Below are positions 43,655 through 53,738 of a stretch of 64,000 bases of DNA, one piece after another (position 1 is the stretch's first letter; the number at the start of each line of letters is the position of its first letter). The translations under genes were made by a program, and so were the position numbers. Below the pieces are notes generated by a model. That model ran no database searches and was not told the origin of the DNA. It saw only the letters and a list, made by a program, of their open reading frames with translations. Source of the stretch: Maribacter luteus (GTDB taxonomy: Bacteria > Bacteroidota > Bacteroidia > Flavobacteriales > Flavobacteriaceae); assembly GCF_009674825.1 (NCBI RefSeq), contig NZ_WKJH01000002.1, positions 556,714-620,713 of the forward strand, given 5' to 3'.

Positions 43655-46600
43655 TTGACCCAAACTACGATCCAACAGCTCTTTGAACAGTCTCCACAAA
43701 TTCGGAAACTGCAGGCTGCTATTTCCAAATCTGAAAAGCCAGATCCTTCAAATCCTTTCAGGACAAGCCTAAAAGGACTTACGGGCTCCTCTCTTTCGTT
43801 TGTCGTTTCTAACGTTTTCAAAAATTCGGACAGACCTTTCTTATTGGTCTTCAACGACAAAGAAGAGGCCGCCTATTACTTGAACGATCTTGAGTTGCTT
43901 ATAGGTGAAAAAGATGTGTTGTTCTACCCAGGCAGTTATCGTAGACCTTACCAAATCGAAGAAACCGATAATGCGAATGTACTACTGAGGGCAGAAGTCT
44001 TGAACCGAATCAATTCAAGGAAAAAACCGGCGGTCATCGTTACCTATCCCGATGCCCTTTTCGAAAAAGTCGTTACCCGGAAAGAGTTGGACAAAAACAC
44101 CTTGAAAATCAAAATAGACGACTCCCTATCCCTGGATTTTCTGAACGAGGTGCTTTTTGAATATCAATTTAAAAGAGTGGATTTTGTGACCGAACCGGGT
44201 GAATTTTCGGTTCGTGGAGGTATTGTCGATGTCTTTTCCTTTTCCCATGACCAACCATATCGTATCGAGTTCTTTGGGGACGAAGTGGATAGCATCCGAA
44301 CGTTTGACATTGAAACGCAATTGTCTACCGAAAAGGTGAACAAAATAACCATAATCCCCAATGTTGAGAATAAATTCCTGAACGAGACACGGGAGAGCTT
44401 CTTAAAATATATTTCACCCAAAACCTTGGTTCTTACCAAAAACCTAGAGCTGATCTATGATCGTTTGGATAGCTTTTTCGTAAAGGCGGAAGAGTCCTTC
44501 ACAAAACTATCCAAAGAAATAAAACACGCCTTGCCCGAAGAGCTTTTCGTAAATTCAAAACAGCTCAAAATCCAGTTACGGGAGTACGGCCTAGTTGAAA
44601 TGAGTGGATTTATTGACCCTCTGCACAAAGCCAACGTACAGGAAATAGTATTCAAAACCAAGCCACAACCTTCTTTCAACAAAAAGTTCGATTTGTTGAT
44701 TGACAACCTGAACCAGAACAGCGAAAAAGGATACACCAATTACATTTTTTGCGCATCGGAACAACAAGCCAAACGTTTTCACGATATTTTCGATGAAGTA
44801 GACCACGACATTAAATACACCACAGTGGTTTTTCCGATTTTCGAAGGTTTTATAGATGACGACCTAAAATTGGTCTGTTATACGGATCATCAGATTTTTG
44901 AACGTTACCATAAATTCCATTTAAAAAACGGTCGATCCAAAAAACAGGCGATTACCCTAAAAGAACTCAACAAACTCGACATTGGTGATTATGTGACCCA
45001 TATTGACCATGGAATCGGTAAATTCGGGGGGCTCCAGAAAATAGATGTTGAAGGCAAAAAACAAGAAGCGATCAAACTTATGTACGGGGATAGGGACATT
45101 CTGTATGTAAGTATACACTCCCTTCATAAAATCTCAAAATTCAATGGTAAGGATGGGGCGGCTCCGAAAATCTTCAAGTTAGGTTCCGCTGCCTGGAAAA
45201 AACTAAAACAAAAGACCAAGTCGAGGGTAAAGAAAATCGCATTCGACCTTATTCAAGTGTATGCGAAAAGAAGACTACAAAAAGGATTCCAATATGCTCC
45301 TGACAGCTATATGCAATTGGAACTCGAGGCTTCTTTTATTTATGAGGATACGCCCGACCAAAGTAAAGCGACCGAAGACATTAAAAAAGACATGGAGAGC
45401 GAACGCCCCATGGACCGCCTCGTTTGTGGTGATGTTGGCTTTGGAAAAACCGAAGTCGCTATTCGTGCCGCTTTTAAGGCCGTTGATAATGGCAAACAAG
45501 TGGCCGTTTTAGTACCAACGACCATTTTGGCCTTTCAGCATCATAAGACCTTTTCCGAACGGTTGAAAGAAATGCCAGTTACCGTAGATTACCTAAACAG
45601 GTTCAGGACGGCCAAAGAAAAACGGGAAACTTTGGAAAAATTGGAAAATGGGAAAGTGGATATCATTATCGGGACCCACCAATTGGTGAACAAAAATGTA
45701 AAATTCAAGGATCTTGGTTTATTGATTGTTGACGAGGAACAAAAATTCGGGGTTTCGGTAAAGGACAAATTAAAATCGATCAAAGAGAATGTAGATGTGC
45801 TTACCCTTACCGCCACACCCATTCCGCGAACCCTTCAATTTAGTTTAATGGCGGCCCGTGATCTATCGGTCATAAATACACCGCCACCCAACCGCTACCC
45901 TATTGAGAGCCATGTAATCCGTTTTGGGGAAGAGACCATTCGAGATGCCGTCACTTACGAGATCCAGCGTGGGGGTCAGGTCTTTTTTATTCATAACCGG
46001 ATAGAAAACATCAAAGAAGTCGCGGGCATGATCCAACGTCTGGTTCCCGATGCCAAAATCGGTATAGGCCATGGGCAGATGGACGGTAAAAAGCTGGAGA
46101 CTTTGATGCTTGCCTTTATGAACGGGGAATTTGATGTCCTGGTATCCACAACGATTGTAGAAAGTGGCCTTGATGTTACAAACGCCAACACAATCTTCAT
46201 CAATAACGCAAATAACTTCGGGTTGAGCGATTTACATCAAATGCGCGGTCGTGTAGGACGAAGCAATAAAAAGGCGTTTTGCTATTTTATTACGCCACCC
46301 TACGAGGTCATGACTTCCGAAGCCCAAAAAAGAATACAGGCCTTGGAACAATTTACCGAATTGGGAAGTGGTTTCAACATTGCCATGAAAGATTTGGAAA
46401 TTCGCGGTGCCGGGGATATTTTGGGAGGTGAACAAAGTGGATTCATCAATGAAATAGGCTTTGATGCCTACCAAAAAATAATGGCCGAAGCTATTGATGA
46501 ACTCAAGGAAAATGAGTTCAAGGAATTATATGATGAGGTAGAGGGCCACCATGAGAAGGTTTTCGTAAAAGATACCCAGATCGATTCTGATTTTGAACTG

Positions 46601-47038
46601 CTGTTCCCCGATGATTACATTAACAATGTTACGGAAAGATTGAACCTGTATACCGAACTCAACTCGATCAAGGAAGAGGAAGCCTTACAGAAATTCGAAT
46701 CGGAGTTGATAGATCGTTTTGGTGAATTGCCCACGCAGGTCGTAGACCTATTGAATTCCGTTCGTATAAAATGGATAGCCAACAGCATTGGTCTTGAAAA
46801 AGTGGTAATGAAAAAAGGCAGATTGATCGGTTATTTCATCTCTGACCAACAATCGGCATTTTATCAAAGTGCAAAATTCACCCAGGTTCTACAATTTGTA
46901 CAATCGAATGCCAACCTATGTAAATTGAAAGAAAAGGAAACCCGTAACGGACTACGTTTACTATTGACCTTTGATAAGATAACTTCTGCCGAAAAAGCCT
47001 TGAGAGCCTTGGCCCCTTTTCAAAACCTTAAAGCATAA
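43655..47038 (+). CDS. mfd: Transcription-repair coupling factor
   Basis: A 1127-residue translocase that removes stalled RNA polymerase and recruits UvrA to damaged strands. A UvrB-like N-terminal module is followed by the RNA-polymerase-interacting domain (LDIGDYVTHIDHGIGKFGG, near 444). The RecG-like motor has GDVGFGKTEVAIRAAF near 590, VDEEQKFGV, TATPIPRTL and QMRGRVGRSNKKAFCYF. The TRG motif region and C-terminal D7 domain complete it. The start is TTG at 43655, giving MTQTTIQQLFEQSPQI; an ATG in the leader is followed at once by a stop. Confidence 0.97.
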   Translation: MTQTTIQQLFEQSPQIRKLQAAISKSEKPDPSNPFRTSLKGLTGSSLSFVVSNVFKNSDRPFLLVFNDKEEAAYYLNDLELLIGEKDVLFYPGSYRRPYQIEETDNANVLLRAEVLNRINSRKKPAVIVTYPDALFEKVVTRKELDKNTLKIKIDDSLSLDFLNEVLFEYQFKRVDFVTEPGEFSVRGGIVDVFSFSHDQPYRIEFFGDEVDSIRTFDIETQLSTEKVNKITIIPNVENKFLNETRESFLKYISPKTLVLTKNLELIYDRLDSFFVKAEESFTKLSKEIKHALPEELFVNSKQLKIQLREYGLVEMSGFIDPLHKANVQEIVFKTKPQPSFNKKFDLLIDNLNQNSEKGYTNYIFCASEQQAKRFHDIFDEVDHDIKYTTVVFPIFEGFIDDDLKLVCYTDHQIFERYHKFHLKNGRSKKQAITLKELNKLDIGDYVTHIDHGIGKFGGLQKIDVEGKKQEAIKLMYGDRDILYVSIHSLHKISKFNGKDGAAPKIFKLGSAAWKKLKQKTKSRVKKIAFDLIQVYAKRRLQKGFQYAPDSYMQLELEASFIYEDTPDQSKATEDIKKDMESERPMDRLVCGDVGFGKTEVAIRAAFKAVDNGKQVAVLVPTTILAFQHHKTFSERLKEMPVTVDYLNRFRTAKEKRETLEKLENGKVDIIIGTHQLVNKNVKFKDLGLLIVDEEQKFGVSVKDKLKSIKENVDVLTLTATPIPRTLQFSLMAARDLSVINTPPPNRYPIESHVIRFGEETIRDAVTYEIQRGGQVFFIHNRIENIKEVAGMIQRLVPDAKIGIGHGQMDGKKLETLMLAFMNGEFDVLVSTTIVESGLDVTNANTIFINNANNFGLSDLHQMRGRVGRSNKKAFCYFITPPYEVMTSEAQKRIQALEQFTELGSGFNIAMKDLEIRGAGDILGGEQSGFINEIGFDAYQKIMAEAIDELKENEFKELYDEVEGHHEKVFVKDTQIDSDFELLFPDDYINNVTERLNLYTELNSIKEEEALQKFESELIDRFGELPTQVVDLLNSVRIKWIANSIGLEKVVMKKGRLIGYFISDQQSAFYQSAKFTQVLQFVQSNANLCKLKEKETRNGLRLLLTFDKITSAEKALRALAPFQNLKA

Positions 47039-47117
47039 TAAAGCGAAAGCATATGATATACGGTACATTTATGATTAAATATGTATATTATCCGTTTTCT
47101 AACCCACAATTAGAATT

Positions 47118-47474
47118 ATGAGTACAACCATTACCAACTTCTCTTTGGCCGAAAAATTGGCCATAGTACAAACTGTAGATGCCGTAATTATTGCTGACGG
47201 AACCGTTCACAAGGGCGAATTGAACGCCATGGGTGAATTGATGCACCGCATAGAGTTCGATAGTAATTTTATCTTACAGGCACGGAATATCTCCGAAGAA
47301 CAGGCTAAATTGATTTTACGTTCAATGACCATGGATAAAAAAAAGATATTAATGACCATACTAGAAGAGATTGCGATTTCTGACGGATTTGTACATAAAA
47401 AAGAATCGGATTTAATAGCTGACATCTACTCCTTTATCGACATGGAACAAGAAGTGAAAACAAAGAAGGCGTAG
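47118..47474 (+). CDS. Small TerB-like helical protein
   Basis: A 118-residue helical protein with the two-lobed TerB-like pattern: LAEKLAIVQTVDAVIIADGTVHKGELNAMGELM and LMTILEEIAISDGFVHKKESDLIADIY, each with an acidic-Gly turn followed by H-K-x-E. No signal peptide. It lies 80 bp after mfd and stands alone otherwise. Function unknown; it is the second TerB-like gene in the window (see 39884-40306) and shares little direct sequence with it. Confidence 0.75.
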   Translation: MSTTITNFSLAEKLAIVQTVDAVIIADGTVHKGELNAMGELMHRIEFDSNFILQARNISEEQAKLILRSMTMDKKKILMTILEEIAISDGFVHKKESDLIADIYSFIDMEQEVKTKKA

Positions 47475-47632
47475 AACAAGAACTTAAAATTTGCCTTCCT
47501 ATTTTCGTTACCAAGGTTGCCTACCCGCAACTACAGATGAATTCACTTACAAAACATAATGAAAAAGCCTTGCCACAGGCACTTGGCAATAACCAAAAAT
47601 GTTTATCTTTCTGGCCAAATAAGCACTACAAC

Positions 47633-49552
47633 ATGTTAAAATATCTTTTTGCCCTTGCCATGGTTTTCTCTATAGGAGCAACCTTTGCACAAGACAGTGA
47701 TTCCCTTTATCTACGCCAAAACTACGATCTTAAAGAATACCGTATTCCCATGCGTGATGGCGCAAAGCTTTTCACTGTGGTCTATACGCCGAAAAACAGT
47801 TCAGGAAAAGCACCGATATTGATGAACCGAACGTGTTACAACGCCTCTAAATTTACCGATTACAAGTTGAAGTCCTATCCTTCCGAATTTTTATTGCATG
47901 ATGGGTATATCCTTGTTTTCCAAGATGTCCGCGGCCGATACATGTCAGACGGCACCTTTGACAACATGAGGCCGAACATTCCGGGCAATAACCGAAAAAA
48001 CAAAAACGAAATTGACGAAAGTTCGGATACTTGGGATACTATAGATTGGATGATTAAAAACATTGATGGCAATAATGGCAAAGTCGGTATATACGGTATA
48101 TCATATCCGGGACATTATGCTACGGCAGCCTTACCTGATGCCCACCCAGCCCTTAAAGCGTCTTCACCACAAGCGCCCATTGCCGATTTTTTCTTTGACG
48201 ATTTTCACCATCAAGGTGCATACTTACAAAGTTACACGGCCGCATTTGCGGTTTTCGGCTATCAGAAAGACAGCCTTACAAGACAACCTTGGTATATAGA
48301 TAAAATAAAACGGTTTTATGATAATCCGCCAGCCGACGGTTATGATTTTCACTTGCGATTGGGCACCTTGAAAAATATTACCGAAAAATACCATTATGAT
48401 AATTTCTTTTGGAAACAAATTGTGGAACATCCCAATTATGATGAATTTTGGCAAAAAAGAAGTATCCTACCCCATTTGAACAATATTAAACCTGCTGTAT
48501 TGACCGTAGGTGGGTGGTTCGATGCCGAAGATCTTTATGGACCACTGAACATATACAAAACCATTGAGGCAACGAGTCCAAAAGCCAATAATACGATAGT
48601 AATGGGTCCATGGGCCCATGGTGGTTGGGCCAGGGAAAACGGGAAGACCATACACAACCATATTTATTTCGGGGACAGTATTTCCACATTTTACCAAAAA
48701 GAGATAGAAAGAAAGTTCTTTGCCCATTATTTAAAAGGTGAAGAAACCCATCCACTGCCCGAAGCCTATATGTTCGATACGGGGGTTAAAAAATGGAAGA
48801 CCTTTGACGCATGGCCTCCAAAAGAAATAGACCCCATTACATTGTATTTTGGTAAAAAAGGACAGTTATCGATCAATGAGCCTACCAACGCCGAAGCCAC
48901 TTTTGAGTATGTAAGCGACCCCATGAAGCCCGTACCCTATACCTCACAGACCGAGGGACTCACCTTTACCCCAAGACGATTCATGTCAGATGATCAACGT
49001 AATGCATCCCGAAGACCCGATGTCCTGACTTTTGAAACCGAAATTCTTACCCAAGACGTAGTCCTTGCCGGTGAGATACTTTCAAAACTCAAGGTATCAA
49101 TGAGCGGTACGGATGCCGACTTTATCGTAAAGCTAATCGATGTATACCCTAACGACCATCCAAATTATGAGCACAACCCAGAAAATGTCGTAATGGGCGG
49201 TTATCAGCAGTTAGTGCGATCCGAAGTTTTCAGGGGCAGGTTCAGAAACGGTTTCGACAAACCCGAACCTTTTGTCCCCAATGAACCTACTGATGTCAAC
49301 TTTAGATTGCAGGATGTTCTCCATACTTTTAAGAAAGGACATCGCATCATGATCCAAGTGCACAGTACATGGTTTCCATACATTGACCGTAACCCTCAAA
49401 AATATGTGGATAACATTTACAAAGCCGATGAATCCGATTTTATAAAATCGACGATCAAAGTACATGGATCTTCCTCCATTGAAATAGGAAATTCGTTGGA
49501 TTGCTGCCAACCTCCTGTTATGCACCAAACGGAGGAAATCATTAAGAATTAA
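47633..49552 (+). CDS. Exported CocE/NonD-family serine hydrolase
   Basis: A 639-residue secreted hydrolase. The ATG at 47633 is chosen because it opens a proper signal peptide (MLKYLFALAMVFSIGATFAQ); a 32-codon upstream in-frame extension has no such character. The alpha/beta-hydrolase domain has the nucleophile motif GISYPGHYATAA (G-x-S-Y-x-G) near 155, an acid at GGWFDAEDLYGP near 310 and the catalytic His in WAHGGW near 345. A C-terminal jelly-roll domain follows. Relatives are X-Pro dipeptidyl peptidases, glutaryl-7-ACA acylases and cocaine esterase; the substrate is unknown. Confidence 0.9.
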   Translation: MLKYLFALAMVFSIGATFAQDSDSLYLRQNYDLKEYRIPMRDGAKLFTVVYTPKNSSGKAPILMNRTCYNASKFTDYKLKSYPSEFLLHDGYILVFQDVRGRYMSDGTFDNMRPNIPGNNRKNKNEIDESSDTWDTIDWMIKNIDGNNGKVGIYGISYPGHYATAALPDAHPALKASSPQAPIADFFFDDFHHQGAYLQSYTAAFAVFGYQKDSLTRQPWYIDKIKRFYDNPPADGYDFHLRLGTLKNITEKYHYDNFFWKQIVEHPNYDEFWQKRSILPHLNNIKPAVLTVGGWFDAEDLYGPLNIYKTIEATSPKANNTIVMGPWAHGGWARENGKTIHNHIYFGDSISTFYQKEIERKFFAHYLKGEETHPLPEAYMFDTGVKKWKTFDAWPPKEIDPITLYFGKKGQLSINEPTNAEATFEYVSDPMKPVPYTSQTEGLTFTPRRFMSDDQRNASRRPDVLTFETEILTQDVVLAGEILSKLKVSMSGTDADFIVKLIDVYPNDHPNYEHNPENVVMGGYQQLVRSEVFRGRFRNGFDKPEPFVPNEPTDVNFRLQDVLHTFKKGHRIMIQVHSTWFPYIDRNPQKYVDNIYKADESDFIKSTIKVHGSSSIEIGNSLDCCQPPVMHQTEEIIKN

Positions 49553-49628
49553 AATTTCTGAAACCTATAATCATTCCAACTACATCCTAAATTCGTATTT
49601 TGGACTGATTTTTGATTTTACACGAATT

Positions 49629-50951
49629 ATGAAGAAACTACTTTTAATCATAGCCATTTTCATTGGCTTTCAAATAAACGCCCAACACACCATTTCCGGA
49701 ACATTTTCCCCCGCAAAGGATTATAAATGGCTGATCGCTTATCGTTTAAAACCGGGAACCCAAAGTTATGTCGTGGATACCGCCATTAAGAATGGGGTTT
49801 TTGAATTAAAGATTCCCGAAAACGCGACGGCAGGGACGTATCGGTTGGTCTATGCCGTACCCCAAGAGCAATTCTATTTTGATGTCATCTATAACGGAAA
49901 GGAAGATATAACCTTGGCATTTGATGAAACCAATGGGGTCTCGTTCTTCAATTCCAAGGAAAATATACTTTTCAATACCTATTTCAAGGAAATTACGGAT
50001 CTTGAACAACAGATCACGCACTATTATACCAGTGGAAACACGAACGAAAAAGATTTTAAAACACTTACAAAGGAACTCCAAACCGTTCAGAAGTCTTATG
50101 AAAAGCGATCAGTAGGCACCATGGCCCATCATTTCATAACCAGTAACAAACCTTTTATCCCCAAAGACATTCCAACGGTTAATGCCTATGTAGAAGGCAA
50201 GAAAAAACACTATTTTGATGCCTTGCAATTTGATGACTCCGTGCTGCAGGCTTCAGGGTTCCTGACCGATAAATTATTGAATTACACCTTTACCGCCCTG
50301 CCTTTAAAGGCAATGACCGATAAAGAAAAAGAAGAGGTCATGAATGCCAATATCACTAAGGTAAATGATAAACTGGCCAATATCGGGGATTCGTACAAAA
50401 TGCACCTTTATTATAGTTTATGGACCCAAGCGGCCGCCAGTGGTTATAACTTAACATCGGATATTATTTACCATACCTATTTAAAAAAATTAGCGAATAA
50501 CAATGACGGCAAGAAGATAATAGGCCAAATAGAAGTTCACAATAGACTTCGTTTGGGTGCGATCGCCCCTAATATTAAATGGGAAAAAGACAAGGATTCC
50601 TATTCCCTAAGTACATTGAAAGGAGCTGAAAATTATATCCTTGTTTTTTGGAGCAGTACCTGCAGCCATTGCTTAAAAGAGCTGCCCGCATTACATAAAA
50701 AACTGAAAGACTTCGATACCGTGAAAGTAATTGCGGTGGGTCTTGAGAACGAAACTGAAAATTGGACCGTGGAAACAGCCCATTTACCCAACTTTAATCA
50801 TGCTATTGCACTGGGAAAATGGGAAAGTGCATATGCCAAAATCTATAATATTCAACAGACGCCTACCTATTTTGTATTGGACAAGGACAAGCGTATCATC
50901 GCTAAACCGGAAACGGATAAAGACGTTGTTGAATTCTTGGAAAACAAATGA
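49629..50951 (+). CDS. Periplasmic TlpA-like thiol-disulfide oxidoreductase
   Basis: A 440-residue exported protein. After a signal peptide (ending INAQ, residue 18) comes a beta-rich DUF4369-like domain (TISGTFSPAKDYKW; GTYRLVYAVPQEQFYFDV) and a helical middle region. A C-terminal thioredoxin domain has the active site STCSHCLKEL (Cys345, Cys348) and a cis-proline region QTPTYFV. It probably reduces or isomerises disulfides in the periplasm, as TlpA/ResA proteins do. It converges with the ACT-domain gene, 4 bp apart. Confidence 0.88.
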   Translation: MKKLLLIIAIFIGFQINAQHTISGTFSPAKDYKWLIAYRLKPGTQSYVVDTAIKNGVFELKIPENATAGTYRLVYAVPQEQFYFDVIYNGKEDITLAFDETNGVSFFNSKENILFNTYFKEITDLEQQITHYYTSGNTNEKDFKTLTKELQTVQKSYEKRSVGTMAHHFITSNKPFIPKDIPTVNAYVEGKKKHYFDALQFDDSVLQASGFLTDKLLNYTFTALPLKAMTDKEKEEVMNANITKVNDKLANIGDSYKMHLYYSLWTQAAASGYNLTSDIIYHTYLKKLANNNDGKKIIGQIEVHNRLRLGAIAPNIKWEKDKDSYSLSTLKGAENYILVFWSSTCSHCLKELPALHKKLKDFDTVKVIAVGLENETENWTVETAHLPNFNHAIALGKWESAYAKIYNIQQTPTYFVLDKDKRIIAKPETDKDVVEFLENK

Positions 50952-50955
50952 AATC

Positions 50956-51621
50956 CTATAAGGTCTTAAGGTCCTTAATGGTTTTAAAGGCGATATCTAC
51001 CTGATTATCGTTTACGATAATGGTAAATTCGTTCGTTGTGGATATTACCTCATAAAGCACGATACCCTCCCAAGCCAAGCGTTGAAAAATAAAATAATAG
51101 ATTCCCGGAACCGAAACGTTCTCCGCAGGCAGCTTAACCGTTATTGAAGATAGGTTGTTCGCCTTTTGGGTACATCTTTCTGTCTTAAAAAGGGTTTCTA
51201 CAGTGGCATCCATCATATTGCTGATGACAATATTGATTTCGTTCACCCCTCTGGAAGACGTATAAAATACATCTTGGTTAGAGTGAATTTCTTCCAACAA
51301 TTTCGCCTGCTGGGTAAGAATGGTATCAGATGCCAAAAAGGTATAATCGGTCAAGGATGAACGTACGGTGATTTCCCCGATATTCTTTAATACCTTGATG
51401 ATCTTATGCGTCGCCCTGAATTCCAAATCGTCTGACAATCTTTTCAAGGCCATTACAATGGCCCCGTTCCGAACGTCTTTTCCTAATTGTTCCTCAATTT
51501 CCGGTTTAATGATCCTTGAAAGGGATGTTAAGTTTATAATACCCTGAGCCAATGCACTTTGCAAGAATGGCTTCTTCTTAATATACTCTTCAACTACGGA
51601 CGAAATTGTTTTCATAATCAA
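50956..51621 (-). CDS. ACT-domain regulatory protein (aspartokinase-like, no kinase domain)
   Basis: A 221-residue cytoplasmic protein. Residues 1-75 are helical (SALAQGIINLTSLSRIIKPEIEEQLGKDV; NGAIVMALKRLSDDL) and could be a winged-helix-type module. Residues 75-220 resemble two ACT domains (FYTSSRGVNEINIVISN; SITVKLPAENVSVPGIYYFIFQRLAWEGIVLYEVISTTNEF-type wording). Such proteins are sometimes labelled aspartate kinase, but no kinase domain is present. A small-molecule sensor or regulator is more likely. A perfect TAACA-ATA-TGTTA palindrome overlaps its -7 box (51633-51640), consistent with autoregulation. The ATG two codons in is an alternative start. Confidence 0.75.
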   Translation of the reverse strand: MIMKTISSVVEEYIKKKPFLQSALAQGIINLTSLSRIIKPEIEEQLGKDVRNGAIVMALKRLSDDLEFRATHKIIKVLKNIGEITVRSSLTDYTFLASDTILTQQAKLLEEIHSNQDVFYTSSRGVNEINIVISNMMDATVETLFKTERCTQKANNLSSITVKLPAENVSVPGIYYFIFQRLAWEGIVLYEVISTTNEFTIIVNDNQVDIAFKTIKDLKTL

Positions 51622-51632
51622 ATTTATTCCTA

Positions 51633-51651
51633 CAAATATAACATATTGTTA
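51633..51651 (-). promoter_or_regulatory. Promoter -7 box with overlapping palindrome, ACT-domain gene
   Basis: On the minus strand, TAACAATATGTTA (51639-51651) is a perfect 5-3-5 palindrome. Its last two bases are the first two of the perfect -7 box TATATTTG (51633-51640), placed 11 bp before the upstream ATG. A protein bound here would block the promoter. Confidence 0.5.
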
Positions 51652-51680
51652 CATATAAAACAAATTGTGGGAAAACAAAT

Positions 51681-52040
51681 TTAAAAATGGTAAAAAGCAC
51701 TTTCCAAATGATCTATCTCGAATACCTTTTTATTCTTTAAGATCGTAATCACATCAAAACGGACTTCAACATCAGAATCCTGTTCTGTAACATAGTGGTC
51801 GGCTGCCATTACCAGTAGGTCTATTTTCTTTTTTGTAATGGTTTCGGCAATATTTTCTATAAAATCGCTACTTCTGGAACGTACCTCAACTATCGCCAAA
51901 ATTTCATCCTTTTGGGCTATAATATCAATTTCGGCCTTTAGATACCTATAGTTCCTATATTTGATGCTATACCCGTTTTTTATCAAGAAATCTACCGCTA
52001 TCTGTTCCCCTTCTTTTCCAAATTCATTGTGTTTTCCCAT
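51681..52040 (-). CDS. UPF0102 / YraN family nuclease-like protein
   Basis: A 119-residue protein of the YraN family with a PD-(D/E)xK-like fold: GEQIAVDFLIKNGYSIKYRNYR, then AEIDIIAQKDEILAIVEVRSRS. The active-site Asp is in EIDII and Glu in VEVR; the usual Lys of EVK is Arg here, as in several family members. ITKKKIDLLVMAADHYV is the helical remainder. Its exact DNA-processing function is unknown. It lies 59 bp upstream of the ACT gene on the same strand. Confidence 0.9.
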   Translation of the reverse strand: MGKHNEFGKEGEQIAVDFLIKNGYSIKYRNYRYLKAEIDIIAQKDEILAIVEVRSRSSDFIENIAETITKKKIDLLVMAADHYVTEQDSDVEVRFDVITILKNKKVFEIDHLESAFYHF

Positions 52041-52234
52041 ACTTTATTGATGTTTTTATTAAAAAATATGCATTTCATCGAATATATTAGTCTTTGGTCG
52101 TCTTTTTGGAACATATCACCGTTATTTGAAATGCATAACAACGAAAATACTTGGATTTACATAATATCCAATTTGTTTAGCCGTTAAGAATTTGCCCCCT
52201 ACGCACATGAACGTTCTTAAAGCCTAAAATTACT

Positions 52235-53728
52235 ATGGAATACTTCGTTAATTGTAATACCTCTACATTAGCGCCGTACACAACTCCCTTGGATAAATTC
52301 AGGGTAGCGCATTTGTACAGAAGACTTGGGTTTAGTGCCTCGGTCGAGACTATTGATCAAGCCGTTGGACAAACGGCCGGTGCTTTGGTAGACTCACTTG
52401 TTAACCAAGCCATTAACATGGCACCGACCCCTGCACCGACATGGGCAGATTGGAACAACAGCAACTACCCCGCTGATGACGATGCTGCTGGCCAATTACG
52501 TAGGGCCCAAATAGATGAATGGAGTTTGACCTACACCAATGCCATGCTCAACAACAACCTAAGGGACCGATTAAGTTTCTTTTGGAGCAACCATTTTGTA
52601 ACACAACTCTCAGTATACGATTGCAGCTCATTCTTATACTACTATATAAATTGCTTACAACGCAATTCAATCGGGAATTTCAAGACCTTCGTTAGTGAAA
52701 TCGGATTGACCGAGGCCATGCTCTATTATTTAGATGGTGTGTATAACAACGGTAACAACCCGAATGAGAACTATGCAAGGGAATTGTACGAACTTTTCGC
52801 ATTAGGTGATGGTAATGGATATACCGAGGAAGATATAATCGAAACGGCCAAAGCACTTACCGGCTATGTTGAACGTGGTGAAATTGGCTGTGAACCCGTA
52901 ACTTTCGATCCTACCAAATTCAATACGGACAACAAGACCATTTTCGGACAAACCGGGAATTGGGGTTACGACGATGTAATTGATATCCTTTTTGAACAAC
53001 GCGGCGCTCAATTGTCCGATTTCATTTGCCGAAAGCTTTATGAGTTCTTCGTGCATCCTGACTCCAGGGATGAAATGAACAATGCCCAAGTTATCATCGA
53101 CGGCATGGCCGCAACGTTCATGGCAAACGATTATGAAATCGCACCGGTCTTATCCCAACTCTTTAAAAGCCAACACTTTTTTGATGATGAATCCATTGGG
53201 GTAATCATAAAAAGTCCGTTCGATGTGTATCTGAACTTTCTGAATGAAACCAGTTTTTCATATTCAGATACTACTATAGCAAGTATGATCAATTATAGTG
53301 ATCTATTGGGACAAACATTGTTCAACCCAGTTGAGGTTGAAGGATGGCAACGCAATAGAACTTGGATCAATACCAATTTTATGATCGGTCGTTGGCTTAC
53401 GATGGAAGCCATCATCGATGGTCTTTATCAAGCCGAATCGGAACAATTCAGGGCATTTGGAATGGCCATTGTAGGCAGTATAGGTATGACCAGTAACAAT
53501 CCAGATGCTATTTCAAGGCCAATAATAGACCATGTACTTCCCAAAGGGTTGTTTACCGAAGCCGATTACCAAATAGCATACGACGTATTCAGAAGTGATA
53601 TCGATGAAACATACTATGAAGGCGGAAATGAAGAGATATGGACCTTAGCAATGTGGGCCGCAGCACCCAACCAAGTTTATTTGCTTTTACGCCATCTATC
53701 AAGACAACCAGAATTTCAACTAAAATAA
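52235..53728 (+). CDS. DUF1800 family protein without visible signal peptide
   Basis: A 497-residue protein of the DUF1800 family: AHLYRRLGFSASVETID near 28, LRDRLSFFWSNHF near 108, NENYARELYELFALGDGNGYTEEDIIETAKALTG (about 175-210), and repeated Leu-rich helices. The start MEYFVNCNTSTLAP has no signal sequence, and an in-frame TGA at 52208 leaves no room for an upstream start. It is 10 bp upstream of a DUF1501 gene that carries both a Tat signal and a T9SS sorting domain. DUF1800-DUF1501 pairs recur in bacteria; their function is unknown. Confidence 0.88.
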   Translation: MEYFVNCNTSTLAPYTTPLDKFRVAHLYRRLGFSASVETIDQAVGQTAGALVDSLVNQAINMAPTPAPTWADWNNSNYPADDDAAGQLRRAQIDEWSLTYTNAMLNNNLRDRLSFFWSNHFVTQLSVYDCSSFLYYYINCLQRNSIGNFKTFVSEIGLTEAMLYYLDGVYNNGNNPNENYARELYELFALGDGNGYTEEDIIETAKALTGYVERGEIGCEPVTFDPTKFNTDNKTIFGQTGNWGYDDVIDILFEQRGAQLSDFICRKLYEFFVHPDSRDEMNNAQVIIDGMAATFMANDYEIAPVLSQLFKSQHFFDDESIGVIIKSPFDVYLNFLNETSFSYSDTTIASMINYSDLLGQTLFNPVEVEGWQRNRTWINTNFMIGRWLTMEAIIDGLYQAESEQFRAFGMAIVGSIGMTSNNPDAISRPIIDHVLPKGLFTEADYQIAYDVFRSDIDETYYEGGNEEIWTLAMWAAAPNQVYLLLRHLSRQPEFQLK

Positions 53729-53738
53729 ACCTACGACT

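Noticed and set aside
47537..47632. Upstream ATG of the CocE/NonD hydrolase
   Set aside because: It would bury the signal peptide 32 residues inside the protein; the ATG at 47633 opens a normal signal sequence.
52068..52136. Inverted repeat ATGCATTTC/GAAATGCAT between yraN and the DUF1800 gene as insertion-sequence ends
   Set aside because: The arms are 9 bp with only 51 bp between them and no transposase gene or target duplication; probably chance or a regulatory site.
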